A stretch of 59,121 nucleotides of DNA. Source: Euryarchaeota archaeon UBA346 (lineage in GTDB: Archaea > Thermoplasmatota > E2 > DHVEG-1). The stretch lies in contig DAJP01000050.1 in NCBI GenBank assembly GCA_002496355.1, positions 1,810 to 60,930 of the forward strand, written 5' to 3'. Numbering within the stretch: position 1 is the stretch's first letter; each line of letters starts with the position of its first letter. Of the stretch, positions 26,582 to 35,926 are shown piece by piece. Below the pieces are notes generated by a model. The model saw nothing but the letters and a program-made list of their open reading frames with translations, had not been told where the DNA came from and ran no database searches. The position numbers and the translations under genes were made by a program.

Positions 26582-27259
26582 TTACGACAGACCGATAAAT
26601 CCAAAAAGTTTTACAATAAGAGCATGGACGACGAAGATGACTGAACCGGTAATTGCAATCGACGAGATCGAAAGAAGAACCTTCCTGTTCTCAGAGAATC
26701 GTGATCGTTCAATAAGCAACGTAGCAATGGACATAAAGAAAATAAGGACAAACCAACCAACAAAATTGAGAATTGGTACATTGAAAAATTTGATGCCTGC
26801 GAGGGATTCTCCCCAGATCCACCAGTTATTGTGATGAGCGATAGGGTCCTCAAGCAAATCGAGGCAGACCCCAAAAACCCCGGCTGCGAATGATATAAAA
26901 ATTATTCGCACATAATTCTGTTTTTGATACAGCTTTGAGATAAAATATTTGCCTAGATTCATGAATAAAAAAAGATTCACGCTCCAGGCCAGTATGATGA
27001 TTAAAGGAACAGCACCACCGACAACCGAGAGATAGATAATATACCCGGAGTAATAGTATCTGCCTCCCGCGACTCCCGCTGATTCGATGATGAGGGTCGC
27101 AATGATGATTGGCAAAAAATACACGATGGTCATTCTCGTCCCATATTTCTTGTAGGAATAATAAACAAGAAAGACCCATGTTATGGCAATCACCGCGATG
27201 AATGGTGCAAGAAGCTGGGTGTGCTCCCCGAAATTTTGGTTAATCTCAATGATCGCCAT
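26582..27259 (-). CDS. cruF: CruF-like carotenoid biosynthesis membrane protein
   Basis: 225 residues from the ATG at 27259, just 4 nt after the stop of the upstream small gene; an in-frame start at 27298 would overlap that gene. About six to seven membrane helices carry the family signature ESAGVAGGRYYYSGY and GGAVPLIIILAWSVN. The family (DUF422/CruF) includes bisanhydrobacterioruberin hydratase and bacterial carotenoid 1',2'-hydratases, which add water to a terminal carbon double bond. No phytoene synthase is present in this window, so the full pathway must depend on genes elsewhere. Confidence 0.85.
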   Translation of the reverse strand: MAIIEINQNFGEHTQLLAPFIAVIAITWVFLVYYSYKKYGTRMTIVYFLPIIIATLIIESAGVAGGRYYYSGYIIYLSVVGGAVPLIIILAWSVNLFLFMNLGKYFISKLYQKQNYVRIIFISFAAGVFGVCLDLLEDPIAHHNNWWIWGESLAGIKFFNVPILNFVGWFVLIFFMSIATLLIERSRFSENRKVLLSISSIAITGSVIFVVHALIVKLFGFIGLS

Positions 27260-27263
27260 GTGC

Positions 27264-27599
27264 TTATGACACCTTTGATTTACTCGTTTTATATTCAATA
27301 AGTATCAATATGATAAGAGGAATCGCTGCGATGATTCCACCGATGATTGTGGGGACCAAAAAGTCTGATAATAACCCTATAATGATGATCATGATCCAGA
27401 CAAACAGGTATACCACCACATAGAAGTTCACCCGAAATTTAATGAATGTAATAAAATCTGTTTTTTGGTCCTCGGAAATCTGAGAGGTTTCTTTCTTGGG
27501 TAGAAAGAACAGGATTATCGTCGTGATGATTCCTGTGATACCTAACGGGAGAAATAAAAAGATATTATCTATGATAAACTGGCTGAGGGTTTTCTCCAT
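27264..27599 (-). CDS. Small three-helix membrane protein upstream of cruF
   Basis: 111 residues, not recognised. One N-terminal helix (IFLFLPLGITGIITTIILFFL), a polar loop rich in Lys/Gln (PKKETSQISEDQKTD), then two helices (FYVVVYLFVWIMIIIIGLLSDFL and IIGGIIAAIPLIILILIEY). It is the first gene of the minus-strand isoprenoid cluster and ends 4 nt before the cruF ATG, so coexpression with cruF is likely. Possibly a membrane partner of the carotenoid enzymes (inference). Divergent from metV. Confidence 0.7.
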   Translation of the reverse strand: MEKTLSQFIIDNIFLFLPLGITGIITTIILFFLPKKETSQISEDQKTDFITFIKFRVNFYVVVYLFVWIMIIIIGLLSDFLVPTIIGGIIAAIPLIILILIEYKTSKSKVS

Positions 27600-27742
27600 G
27601 GAAGACTCAATTTAGCGTAAACCTACTGGGTCTTAATAATGTTTTTATGAATGTTTCACAGGATGTTTTATGAGACAAACGATTTCTTTTACACAACCGG
27701 AAAACATATTCTTATTAACCTGTTTTTCTATGTTGACGTTTA

Positions 27743-28381
27743 ATGATTATCACCAAGCAGAAAAATGTTGAAGAACTTCTCCGTTGTGTTGATTCAAAAC
27801 CGGTGTTTCTTATTGGATGCAGCCAATGCGCAACCATTTGTCATACTGGTGGGAAAGACGAAGTGATCGCATTGAAGAAAGCATTCGAAACAAAAAAGAT
27901 TCCCGTATCTGGTTGGGTGATCCTTGAACCAGCATGCCATCAGATGAATGATAAACGGATGCTCAAAGACAATGCAGAGGAATTGAAAAAATCTGAAAAA
28001 ATCCTTGTTCTTGCCTGCGGCAATGGAATACAAACCATTGCTGGTCTCATCCCCGAAAAAGAGATCATCGCCGGGACTGACACCTTGTTCTTAGGGGAAA
28101 TCACTCATGCCTCTGAGTTTCACAAACGATGTATCATGTGTGGTGAATGTCTCCTGGAGCTCTATGGCGGACTCTGCCCTGTCTCGCAATGTCCGAAATC
28201 GATGCTGAACGGCCCTTGTGGTGGTTCGTCACATGGAAAATGTGAGATAAACCAGCAGATCGAATGCATCTGGGATCGCATCATTCAGAATATGAAAAAA
28301 CGAGGAACATTACAAGCCTTATCAAATATACAACAGCCGAAGGATTGGTCGAAAGCAGGTGAGATGAACAGGAGAATCTGA
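27743..28381 (+). CDS. metV: Methylenetetrahydrofolate reductase zinc-binding partner (MTHFR_C / MetV)
   Basis: 212 residues matching the MTHFR C-terminal-like family that partners with MetF in acetogen-type enzymes. Cys-rich motifs include GCSQCATICHTGG at residues 26-38, CIMCGECLLE near residue 131, and CPVSQCPKSMLNGPCGG near residues 145-160, consistent with FeS or Zn binding. A TATA-like CTTATTAA about 30 nt before the ATG suggests a leaderless mRNA. The metF GTG follows the stop directly, so the two subunits are cotranslated. It links to one-carbon metabolism on the methylene-to-methyl step of tetrahydrofolate-type carriers. Confidence 0.9.
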   Translation: MIITKQKNVEELLRCVDSKPVFLIGCSQCATICHTGGKDEVIALKKAFETKKIPVSGWVILEPACHQMNDKRMLKDNAEELKKSEKILVLACGNGIQTIAGLIPEKEIIAGTDTLFLGEITHASEFHKRCIMCGECLLELYGGLCPVSQCPKSMLNGPCGGSSHGKCEINQQIECIWDRIIQNMKKRGTLQALSNIQQPKDWSKAGEMNRRI

Positions 28382-28382
28382 C

Positions 28383-29297
28383 GTGCCCTATCGCAGTAAC
28401 CTGGAAAAACGTCTTTCAGAAGGACATTTCGTCGTCACCGCAGAAATTGGACCCCCCAAAAGCGCTGATCCTCTCAAGATACGTGATAAAGCACTCTTAC
28501 TAGAGGGCTGTGCTGATGCGTTTAACGTCACTGATAATCAAACCGCTGTCGTGCGGATGTCTAGCTTTGCTGGTTCAGTACTCATTCTCCAGATGGAGAT
28601 GGAGCCTATCATGCAGATGACCTGTCGGGATAGAAATCGCATCAGCCTACAAAGCGATGTACTTGGTGCCACAGCACTTGGTGTCCGGAACATCCTCTGT
28701 CTTACGGGGGATCATCAGTCCTTTGGGAATCATCCTGCAGCAAAAGGTGTGTTTGATGTCGATTCTCTTCAACTCCTTCAGATCATTCAAAAAATGAGAG
28801 ATGAAGGGATTTTTCAAAGCGGTGACTCGTTGCTGGGGATACGGCCCTGTGTGTTTCTTGGTGCTGCAGCAAACCCCTATGCTGACCCTTTTGAAATTCA
28901 GGTGGATCGTGTACGGAAAAAAATTGATGCAGGGGCGCAATTTATTCAGACGCAAAGCGTGTATAATATTGAGAAGTTCTCTGCATGGATGGATGACGTC
29001 TGTTCGCAGGGGCTTGATAAAAAGGTCCATATCATTGCTGGTGTCACTCCTCTGAAATCTGTGAAAATGGCGGAGCGAATGAAATTTCACGTCCCCGGTA
29101 CTGATGTCCCGGATTTTGTATACGAGCGGATGAAGAATGCCTCTGACCCTGCTAAAGAAGGGTATCAGATAGCGCTCAAAACAATCCGGGAACTCAAACA
29201 ACTCAAAGGGATTCATGGCATCCACATCACCGCGTTATTCTGGGAGGAGATTATTCCTTCCCTTGTAAAAGAATCAGGCCTTCAAAGCCCACGGTGA
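28383..29297 (+). CDS. metF: Methylenetetrahydrofolate reductase catalytic subunit
   Basis: 304 residues from a GTG one base after the metV TGA. A TIM-barrel flavoprotein that reduces methylene-H4F to methyl-H4F. Family features: the N-terminal VVTAEIGPPKSADP with the catalytic Glu, FNVTDNQTA, and CLTGDHQSFG, with an intact barrel through AGVTPLKSVKMAERMKFHVPG. The pairing with MetV, rather than a stand-alone long MetF, resembles acetogenic bacteria. Whether the physiological carrier is H4F or H4MPT cannot be settled from sequence. Confidence 0.93.
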   Translation: MPYRSNLEKRLSEGHFVVTAEIGPPKSADPLKIRDKALLLEGCADAFNVTDNQTAVVRMSSFAGSVLILQMEMEPIMQMTCRDRNRISLQSDVLGATALGVRNILCLTGDHQSFGNHPAAKGVFDVDSLQLLQIIQKMRDEGIFQSGDSLLGIRPCVFLGAAANPYADPFEIQVDRVRKKIDAGAQFIQTQSVYNIEKFSAWMDDVCSQGLDKKVHIIAGVTPLKSVKMAERMKFHVPGTDVPDFVYERMKNASDPAKEGYQIALKTIRELKQLKGIHGIHITALFWEEIIPSLVKESGLQSPR

Positions 29298-29349
29298 TAT
29301 CTATGGATTTCACTCTTACTTTTTTAATATTACATCGTTTTCGCTGCCC

Positions 29350-29377
29350 ATGTCATTTCTTCAGAAACAGGTGACAT
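29350..29377. promoter_or_regulatory. Composite inverted repeat downstream of metF
   Basis: ATGTCA pairs with TGACAT, and inside them TTTCT pairs with AGAAA around a 2-base loop, with a CAGG bulge on one side. It lies 53 nt after the metF stop and about 130 nt before the RND exporter ATG. It could be a terminator hairpin for metVF or an operator for the exporter; no T-tract follows immediately. Confidence 0.4.
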
Positions 29378-29509
29378 AGTCGAACAACATTTCTCATAAC
29401 AATATTAATATATTTAGAATTTAATATAATGAGCTCATCCATTTGAATGAACCAACTAGTGAGTATCTATCCAAAAAAATGAATATTTTGTAAGAAAAGG
29501 GAACGAGTA

Positions 29510-32500
29510 ATGAGCATGTTAGACAAGCTGGGACGAATCATAGAAAAAAAACCATGGCTCGTTGTGGGAATCATCCTGATAATAACCATCGGTTTTTCCT
29601 TATTCATTCCCTCGCTGAAGTTTAACACAAATTTTGAAGATTTTGCCCCGGACAGTGAGGAGGTAAAGGCCAACGAACGCATCGCTGATTATTTTGACAT
29701 GAGCTCACAATCCATCATCCTGTACATACAAAAAGAACAAGCAGACAGCATCATCGACATCCAGGCAATCCGGGATCAATACAAGTTGGAGAAAGAACTC
29801 ATCGCGATGCCAGAGATTAGAGGTATGGTTTCCATTTTTACGTTCCTTGACCCAGTATGCCAGATGGAGTTTAACAGCACCGTTGAGAACTGCAGCGATG
29901 AACAGCTGACGACCGCGCTGAATGATCTTCTCAATGAACCAGCGTCTGGGAATATGACCATCTTTCCAACCGACGATCCTAACGAACCAATCGATTATCA
30001 GCGATCATTCCTCCGCTCTAGTGGAAAAGCAGTGGACAGTGCTGATATCAAAAACTGCTACATAGTAAAAGACAACAAAACACTCACGTTTTCCTTCGAA
30101 GTCTACTCTCTCTCCGATTTTTCTTCAAAAATAAAACCACCGTTCTCAAAAGTCAGTACCATGGAATGGTACCTTGAATTCAAAAACTCCTTGCTCCCTG
30201 TTGAATACGACATCGGCTATCAGATTGCTGCACGCATTGAACCAGCAGTCCCACGCTGGGAGATAGGAAACGGGATTCTAAGTAATATCAAACAGTTTAT
30301 ACAAACAATCAGGAACCACGGACTGACCACATATAAAACCACCGCATATCTCTGGCTCCGCCCACCGGGGCAGGAGATGTTTTTCCCGTTACCACTGAAG
30401 ACAGGAAACGTGACCTTTGATGCGCAATCAAATCTGATACATGTCATTGTCTCTCGTAAAGAACTCAGCGGGTACGGTATCGCACTCCAATTTGGATCGT
30501 TTGAGCTTCCCACAAAACTGACGAATTTCTCTGCAGGAGTACGCTATTTTCAATCCCCTGTACTCCATCGACCTGGTGGACGTATCGCCATTAATACAAG
30601 TTATTTGTTCGAACATCTCCAGCGCCTCCAATCCCGACCCATCCTGGGTAAGCTTCTCTCACGAACTCTCCAGAGATTCGATATCAATTTAGATGATCTC
30701 TCAGGGTTTTCCGAGGATATGAACCAGAATGAATTTCTTTCATCCACCTATACGTTAGCAGCCTTCCAAACACTATGGGTTCAAGCGGATCGAGCACCAG
30801 ATAATGGAGTTTCCTCGACCATCTATCCTTTGATCCCGCAACTGTTCACTGAGTTACGAGTCAACGCTTTATCATTCATCTCCACCGAGTACGCACAGAC
30901 AAAAACACCACATGCAAGTCTCTGTATCGTCCAATTGAACCTACAGAGTGGTGATTCTGAGGAACTGGCAAACGTAAACCGCGACATTATCGATAAAATC
31001 AACACGCTTGATACGACATTTACCAGCATCTCTATCAAGGCAACCGGTGAAGGCATCGTCAGCACCGAAATCAGTGATGTCGCTATGGATGCGATGATGA
31101 TCATCGGGCCAGCTATTTTTATCATCATTCTCTCCATCTTGTTTCTCGCTTTTCGAAAACCATCTTATTTCCTCCTCCCCATCATCGTTTTTGTTTTTTC
31201 CTGCATCTGGCTCTTTGGTACGATGGCTCTGCTAGGGGTCTCCTTTAACATCATCGCAGTCGCTCTCCTTCCCCTCAATATCGGTTTAGGGGTTGAGTAC
31301 TCCGTGAACCTCTTGTTCAACTATCGAACAGAGATAAACAGAGGACGAACACCAGCTGAGGCGATCCGACTATCTGTAAAAGAAGTCGGTATCGCGATTT
31401 TTTTAGCTTGGTTTACAACATTCGTCGCGTTTCTCTCCTTCCTCAGCGCGACGCTCCCACCCATAAGAGATTTTGGTGTTTTTCTTGCGATCGGTATTAC
31501 CTATACCTTCATCATCACCTTAACCCTCCTGGTAGCCCTCCGTTACATCATCGATAGGAAAAAACCAGCGATGCAGATGGCATCCAAGTCACAAATTTCT
31601 ACAATCACGGTCGTCATGAGTCGGGTCGCACGCGCTCTCCTCCACCACGAGAAAAAAGTGTTCCTCATCACCATCCTCATCTGTCTGATCATGGGGACTG
31701 CTGTCTCTCAATTGAAATCCGGGTTTAGCATGAACCAGTTCATCCCACAGGACAATCCTGCGCTTCAGCTCTTCTCCCAGATCGGTAAGGACTTCCCCTT
31801 TTCTAGTCAAGACCAGGAATATATCCTTATCGAAGGAAAGGTAGCAAGTGTCCAAACACTGCAAGGTCTTCAGTCCACACATGAAAAGATGGATGACGAT
31901 CGTTATGTCGCTCGAAGACCAGATGGGAGCACAAAAACAGAAAGCATTTATACGATTATTCAGCAAGTGGTGGCAAATAACAATTCCCTTGTCGAGCTGT
32001 TCCATGTCGATCAAACAACAGGTTTACCAGGGAGCGATGCTGACGTCAAATGCGCGTATGATTATTTGCTTGGCAGCTCAGAATATGAAATGCAGGTCTC
32101 CCAGCTGCTTCATAAGCAGGGAGATGAGTATACGGCTACGATTCTTCGTGTCTATGTCGATCTTGGTTCCAGCAGCGATGACATGACACAGCAGTTCGAG
32201 CAATTAAAACAGGAGTTAAATGATGACCTCTCTGATTATGGGGAGACGACGTCTATTATCACTGGTCAACTGCTGATCACGCTTTCGATTTTGAAGAACA
32301 TGACGGAAAGCCAGATTCTGTCCACCGTGATTTGTTTTGTGCTCGCAGCAATCATGCTTTCCCTGATTTATCGGAATCCAGTGCTTGGATTGATCGCGAT
32401 GATTCCAGTCACTGTTTCTATCGTGTGGGTCCTGGGAACTATGTATTTCATCGGGTATACCTTGAACATTTTGACGATTACCGTCACCTGCATCACGATC

Positions 32501-32872
32501 GGGGTTGGTATTGATTATGCCTGTTATATCACGGAACGGTTCCGTTTGGTCGTTGACCAAACCGGTGATGTGACAAAAGCGGTTATTGAAACGGTCTCAC
32601 GGACGGGGAGTGCTGTCCTCATCGCTGCGCTCTCCTCCATTTTTGGATTTGGTGTGCTTGCCTTCGCTCCTATCCCCCCTGAGCAGCAATTTGGGATCAT
32701 CACCGCAATTACCCTAGTCTATGCGTTTATCACCTCTATTTTGGTGCTCCCCTTGGTGCTAGCCCGATGGGCGAATTGGAGGAAAAAACGAAAAGGATAT
32801 ATCATCAGACCTGGACCCCCGAAACAATTAGATGGTATCAAAACTGATTTTGAGTATAAGGGAGAACAATAA
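29510..32872 (+). CDS. RND superfamily exporter (MMPL/HAE3-like)
   Basis: 1120 residues. Two repeats, each with one membrane helix, a large extracytoplasmic loop and five more helices (12 in all): N-terminal helix PWLVVGIILIITIGFSLFI, central helices around residues 520-670, second-half helix VFLITILICLIMGTAVS, and C-terminal helices around 930-1095. Signature stretches include LLPLNIGLGVEYSVNLLFNYR and ITIGVGIDYACYITERF, with the acidic residue expected for proton-coupled transport. Relatives export lipids, hopanoids or hydrophobes; the substrate here is unknown. The ATG follows AAGGGAACGAG, and AT-rich sequence around 29405-29430 may be the promoter. No regulator gene is adjacent. Confidence 0.92.
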   Translation: MSMLDKLGRIIEKKPWLVVGIILIITIGFSLFIPSLKFNTNFEDFAPDSEEVKANERIADYFDMSSQSIILYIQKEQADSIIDIQAIRDQYKLEKELIAMPEIRGMVSIFTFLDPVCQMEFNSTVENCSDEQLTTALNDLLNEPASGNMTIFPTDDPNEPIDYQRSFLRSSGKAVDSADIKNCYIVKDNKTLTFSFEVYSLSDFSSKIKPPFSKVSTMEWYLEFKNSLLPVEYDIGYQIAARIEPAVPRWEIGNGILSNIKQFIQTIRNHGLTTYKTTAYLWLRPPGQEMFFPLPLKTGNVTFDAQSNLIHVIVSRKELSGYGIALQFGSFELPTKLTNFSAGVRYFQSPVLHRPGGRIAINTSYLFEHLQRLQSRPILGKLLSRTLQRFDINLDDLSGFSEDMNQNEFLSSTYTLAAFQTLWVQADRAPDNGVSSTIYPLIPQLFTELRVNALSFISTEYAQTKTPHASLCIVQLNLQSGDSEELANVNRDIIDKINTLDTTFTSISIKATGEGIVSTEISDVAMDAMMIIGPAIFIIILSILFLAFRKPSYFLLPIIVFVFSCIWLFGTMALLGVSFNIIAVALLPLNIGLGVEYSVNLLFNYRTEINRGRTPAEAIRLSVKEVGIAIFLAWFTTFVAFLSFLSATLPPIRDFGVFLAIGITYTFIITLTLLVALRYIIDRKKPAMQMASKSQISTITVVMSRVARALLHHEKKVFLITILICLIMGTAVSQLKSGFSMNQFIPQDNPALQLFSQIGKDFPFSSQDQEYILIEGKVASVQTLQGLQSTHEKMDDDRYVARRPDGSTKTESIYTIIQQVVANNNSLVELFHVDQTTGLPGSDADVKCAYDYLLGSSEYEMQVSQLLHKQGDEYTATILRVYVDLGSSSDDMTQQFEQLKQELNDDLSDYGETTSIITGQLLITLSILKNMTESQILSTVICFVLAAIMLSLIYRNPVLGLIAMIPVTVSIVWVLGTMYFIGYTLNILTITVTCITIGVGIDYACYITERFRLVVDQTGDVTKAVIETVSRTGSAVLIAALSSIFGFGVLAFAPIPPEQQFGIITAITLVYAFITSILVLPLVLARWANWRKKRKGYIIRPGPPKQLDGIKTDFEYKGEQ

Positions 32873-32951
32873 AGTATCTATAGTTATATATGATTGAGCA
32901 AATACAGACTGATACTACAGTTGCAGATTAAAAAGATGGAGAGAAGTTATT

Positions 32952-33530
32952 ATGGTAGAACCTGGGTCAGAAAATGATGAAAAGGTCTGGAAAAAATTCT
33001 TACGAAAACATTGGACAATTGTAATCGTCTTAATCGTAGGAGCAATCATGGTGGTCGCTGGGGCTCTCTACGTCTTCCTCTGGTTTGTCAAGGATGCCCA
33101 AACGACAGGTCTGGTACCGGTCACACTAGGACTATGGGCTATGAATCATCTTTTGTGGTTCCTTATCTATCTGATTCTTTGGGAGATACTCCTCGTCGGC
33201 ATTCCGGTTATCATCGCGGTTGCACTCGTGTATTTCTTGTGGTGGAAACGGTTACCATCTGAAGAAAAGGAAGACTATAGAGGTCATCATCTGTTCGGTA
33301 AACGCTCACGACGCTCGGACGGGGGTAATGCGTTTTCATTCTTGATCTTCATCGGTTTCGTTATCAAAATCTATGTGGATGGAAACTGGAATAAACCATT
33401 CGAGACATGGACATTCAATTATCTTACGTCTTCCTTAGTTTGGGTACTGATTTGGCTCCTCATTATTTTCGGGATTCCCATGGCCATCGGAGGCAGCTTG
33501 TGGCTTCGCCATGAGATGAAAAAGAAATAA
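32952..33530 (+). CDS. Small four-helix membrane protein
   Basis: 192 residues, not recognised. Membrane helices at about 21-45 (WTIVIVLIVGAIMVVAGALYV), 60-98 (two hydrophobic runs, LLWFLIYLILW and VIIAVALVYFLWW), 125-138 (FSFLIFIGFVIKIYVDG) and 155-180 (VWVLIWLLIIFGIPMAIGG). The N terminus is acidic and the C terminus basic. GGAGAG is 8 nt before the ATG. It follows the RND exporter by 79 nt and may be cotranscribed as an accessory protein, which is inference only. Confidence 0.7.
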   Translation: MVEPGSENDEKVWKKFLRKHWTIVIVLIVGAIMVVAGALYVFLWFVKDAQTTGLVPVTLGLWAMNHLLWFLIYLILWEILLVGIPVIIAVALVYFLWWKRLPSEEKEDYRGHHLFGKRSRRSDGGNAFSFLIFIGFVIKIYVDGNWNKPFETWTFNYLTSSLVWVLIWLLIIFGIPMAIGGSLWLRHEMKKK

Positions 33531-33738
33531 TAAATCAGTTTTGTCAGTTGTTTCGCACAAAAACATTAGTAATTATCTATAGAGCTTGAAAATAAGGTCC
33601 GTAGGCGTGGGTAAAGGTATGGATTTTTTCTAAACAACAGGAGTAATCAATTATCGGTTGTATAGATGAAATTTCAGGAAAATACTTATAGGAAATAATG
33701 ATACCAGTCAAAGAAAACACCTTGGGGGTTACATAAGT

Positions 33739-34725
33739 ATGGCACAAGAACGTATGAAAAAAATTTTAGTAACCGGCGCTGTCGGGCAGATTGGTTCAGA
33801 GCTTACGATGCTGCTTCGGAAGAAATTTGGAAACGACAATGTGCTTGCGACTGGTCGAAAAACCAAACCGAGTGGCATACTTCTCAACTCTGGTCCTTTT
33901 GAATACATTGATATCGGTAAAAGAGAAACCATTGAGAAAGTCGTCAACGAGTATGATATCGACACTATCTATAACATGGCTGCGATTCTTTCAGCGGTTG
34001 GCGAAGAAAAACCTTTACTTGCCTGGGATGTCAATATCAATGGGTTGTATAATTGTTTAGAGGTTGCTCGGGAACATAGTATGGTGCGTGTGTTTGTCCC
34101 CAGCTCCATAGCCGTCTTTGGCCCAGAAACGCCTCGAGATAACACGCCTCAGGAGACAGTCCTACGGCCAAAAACGATGTATGGGGTCACGAAGGTCGCT
34201 GGGGAACTGCTTGGTGATTATTACGTCAAACGATTCAATCTTGATGTCCGCGGGATCCGATATCCAGGTATCATCAGCAGTGAGACATTACCCGGTGGTG
34301 GGACCACGGATTATGCTGTTGAGATATTCTATAAAGCTATCCAGGAGAAGAAATACACCTGTTTCTTACGAGCAGATACCACACTTCCGATGATGTATAT
34401 GCCTGATTGTCTGAAGGGAACCCTTGATTTGATGGATGCTGATGTGACCAAATTGAAGCATCACTGTGATTTCAATTTTGCTTCTATGAGTTTTTCTGCT
34501 GAGGAGCTCGCCAATGAGATTAAGCAGCATATCCCTGAGTTCGCCTGCGATTATAAACCTGATTTCCGGCAGGCGATCGCGGATTCCTGGCCTCGCTCCA
34601 TTGATGATAGTGCATCGCGGAAAGAATGGGGCTGGAAACCGAAATATAAGCTTTCCGATATGACAAAGGATATGTTAAAGAAGCTCAGTAAACGATTTGA
34701 AGAGGGCAACCTCCTCGTTTCGTAA
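33739..34725 (+). CDS. SDR-type L-threonine 3-dehydrogenase-like NAD-dependent epimerase/dehydratase
   Basis: 328 residues. Extended short-chain dehydrogenase with NAD motif VTGAVGQIGSEL (residues 10-21), NMAAILSAVGE, the active-site Ser in VPSSIAVFG, and YGVTKVAGE (YxxxK). The arrangement and the motif GIRYPGIISSETLPGGGTTDYAV match the SDR-type threonine dehydrogenases known from Thermoplasma and some bacteria, which oxidise L-threonine to 2-amino-3-ketobutyrate. A sugar epimerase is the alternative. It has its own TATA-like ACTTATAGG about 50 nt upstream and GGGGGTT as Shine-Dalgarno. A T-rich tract follows the stop. Confidence 0.85.
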   Translation: MAQERMKKILVTGAVGQIGSELTMLLRKKFGNDNVLATGRKTKPSGILLNSGPFEYIDIGKRETIEKVVNEYDIDTIYNMAAILSAVGEEKPLLAWDVNINGLYNCLEVAREHSMVRVFVPSSIAVFGPETPRDNTPQETVLRPKTMYGVTKVAGELLGDYYVKRFNLDVRGIRYPGIISSETLPGGGTTDYAVEIFYKAIQEKKYTCFLRADTTLPMMYMPDCLKGTLDLMDADVTKLKHHCDFNFASMSFSAEELANEIKQHIPEFACDYKPDFRQAIADSWPRSIDDSASRKEWGWKPKYKLSDMTKDMLKKLSKRFEEGNLLVS

Positions 34726-34755
34726 TTTTTTCTTTTCTTTTTTATATTTTTTTTC
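34726..34755 (+). terminator. T-rich terminator after the threonine dehydrogenase-like gene
   Basis: Several runs of 4-8 T separated by single bases immediately follow the stop codon, the usual form of an archaeal intrinsic termination signal. No hairpin is needed. Confidence 0.6.
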
Positions 34756-34815
34756 TCCGTAGAAAGTTTTATGTGCTAACCGATATTTCCATGTGTATCG
34801 TGAGGTGAACCACTC

Positions 34816-35922
34816 TTGTCACAATATGAGGAAGTTGGAGTAAATATGAGAGGAAATATTGATTCTATTCGAGGGTATTTAGGTGCTGATGCCGATTATC
34901 TGCTGAAACACACCTGCATGAAAATCAAAAAGGATTCATTGCATCTCCCGGGACCGGATTATCTTGATCAGACGTTTCTTGATACGGACCGGTCGACCCC
35001 GGTGATTCGTAACTTGCAGTCCTTGTTTTCTCATGGTCGGTTAGGGGGGACTGGGTATCTGTCCATCTTGCCGGTCGACCAGGGGATTGAGCATTCTGCT
35101 GCCGCGTCTTTTGCGCCGAACCCCCTGTATTTTGACCCAGAAAATATCGTGAAACTCGCCATTGAGGGCGGATGTAACGGTGTGGCTTCTACGCTTGGTG
35201 TCCTGGGCGCAGTCGCCCGGAAGTATGCTCATAAGATTCCATTCATTGTCAAGATAAATCATAATGAGCTGCTCACGTATCCGAATAAGTTTGATCAGAT
35301 CATGTTCGCTGGTGTTGAGCAAGCTTGGGAGATGGGTGCTGCCGCGGTCGGGTGCACCATTTATTTTGGTTCTGATGAATCCACACGTCAAATCCAGGAG
35401 GTCAGTCAAGCCTTCAAGTATGCCCATGAGCTGGGGCTGGCGACGATCCTGTGGTGTTACCTCCGGAATCCAGCGTTCAAAGTGGAAGGAAAGGATTACC
35501 ATGCTGCTGCGGATCTCACGGGGCAGGCGAATCATCTTGGAGTGACGATTGAGGCAGATATCATCAAACAGAAACTACCTGATGTGACCGGTGGATATCT
35601 GGCGTTGAATCGTGGTGGCGTGAAGTACGGGAAGATGGATGAGAAGGCGTATACAGAGCTTTCCTCCGATCATCCGATTGATCTGGCTCGGTATCAGGTC
35701 GCTCATTGTTACATGGGACGTATTGGTTTGATCAACTCGGGTGGAGCATCAGGAAAGGATGATTTCGGTCAGGCGGTCCGTACCGCGGTCATTAACAAAC
35801 GAGCGGGTGGTACGGGTCTTATCTCTGGGAGAAAAGCGTTCCAGAAACCATTCGAAGATGGCATAAGACTCCTGCATTCTATCCAGGATGTGTACCTGTG
35901 TAAGGATGTGACGGTCGCCTAA
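34816..35922 (+). CDS. Class I fructose-bisphosphate aldolase (FbaB/DhnA type)
   Basis: 368 residues from a TTG with GAGGTG 8 nt upstream. The ATG at 34846 (MRGNIDSIRGYLG) also has a good GGAG 5 nt upstream, so either or both could be used. The TIM-barrel class I aldolase motifs are present: LPVDQGIEHSAAASF, IPFIVKINHNELLTYPNKFDQ with the Schiff-base-type Lys region, GCTIYFGS and LINSGGASGK (phosphate binding). It cleaves or forms fructose 1,6-bisphosphate in glycolysis and gluconeogenesis. It is the longer bacterial/archaeal FbaB form rather than the bifunctional FBP aldolase/phosphatase. A 17-T run ends the transcript. Confidence 0.92.
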   Translation: MSQYEEVGVNMRGNIDSIRGYLGADADYLLKHTCMKIKKDSLHLPGPDYLDQTFLDTDRSTPVIRNLQSLFSHGRLGGTGYLSILPVDQGIEHSAAASFAPNPLYFDPENIVKLAIEGGCNGVASTLGVLGAVARKYAHKIPFIVKINHNELLTYPNKFDQIMFAGVEQAWEMGAAAVGCTIYFGSDESTRQIQEVSQAFKYAHELGLATILWCYLRNPAFKVEGKDYHAAADLTGQANHLGVTIEADIIKQKLPDVTGGYLALNRGGVKYGKMDEKAYTELSSDHPIDLARYQVAHCYMGRIGLINSGGASGKDDFGQAVRTAVINKRAGGTGLISGRKAFQKPFEDGIRLLHSIQDVYLCKDVTVA

Positions 35923-35926
35923 AGGA

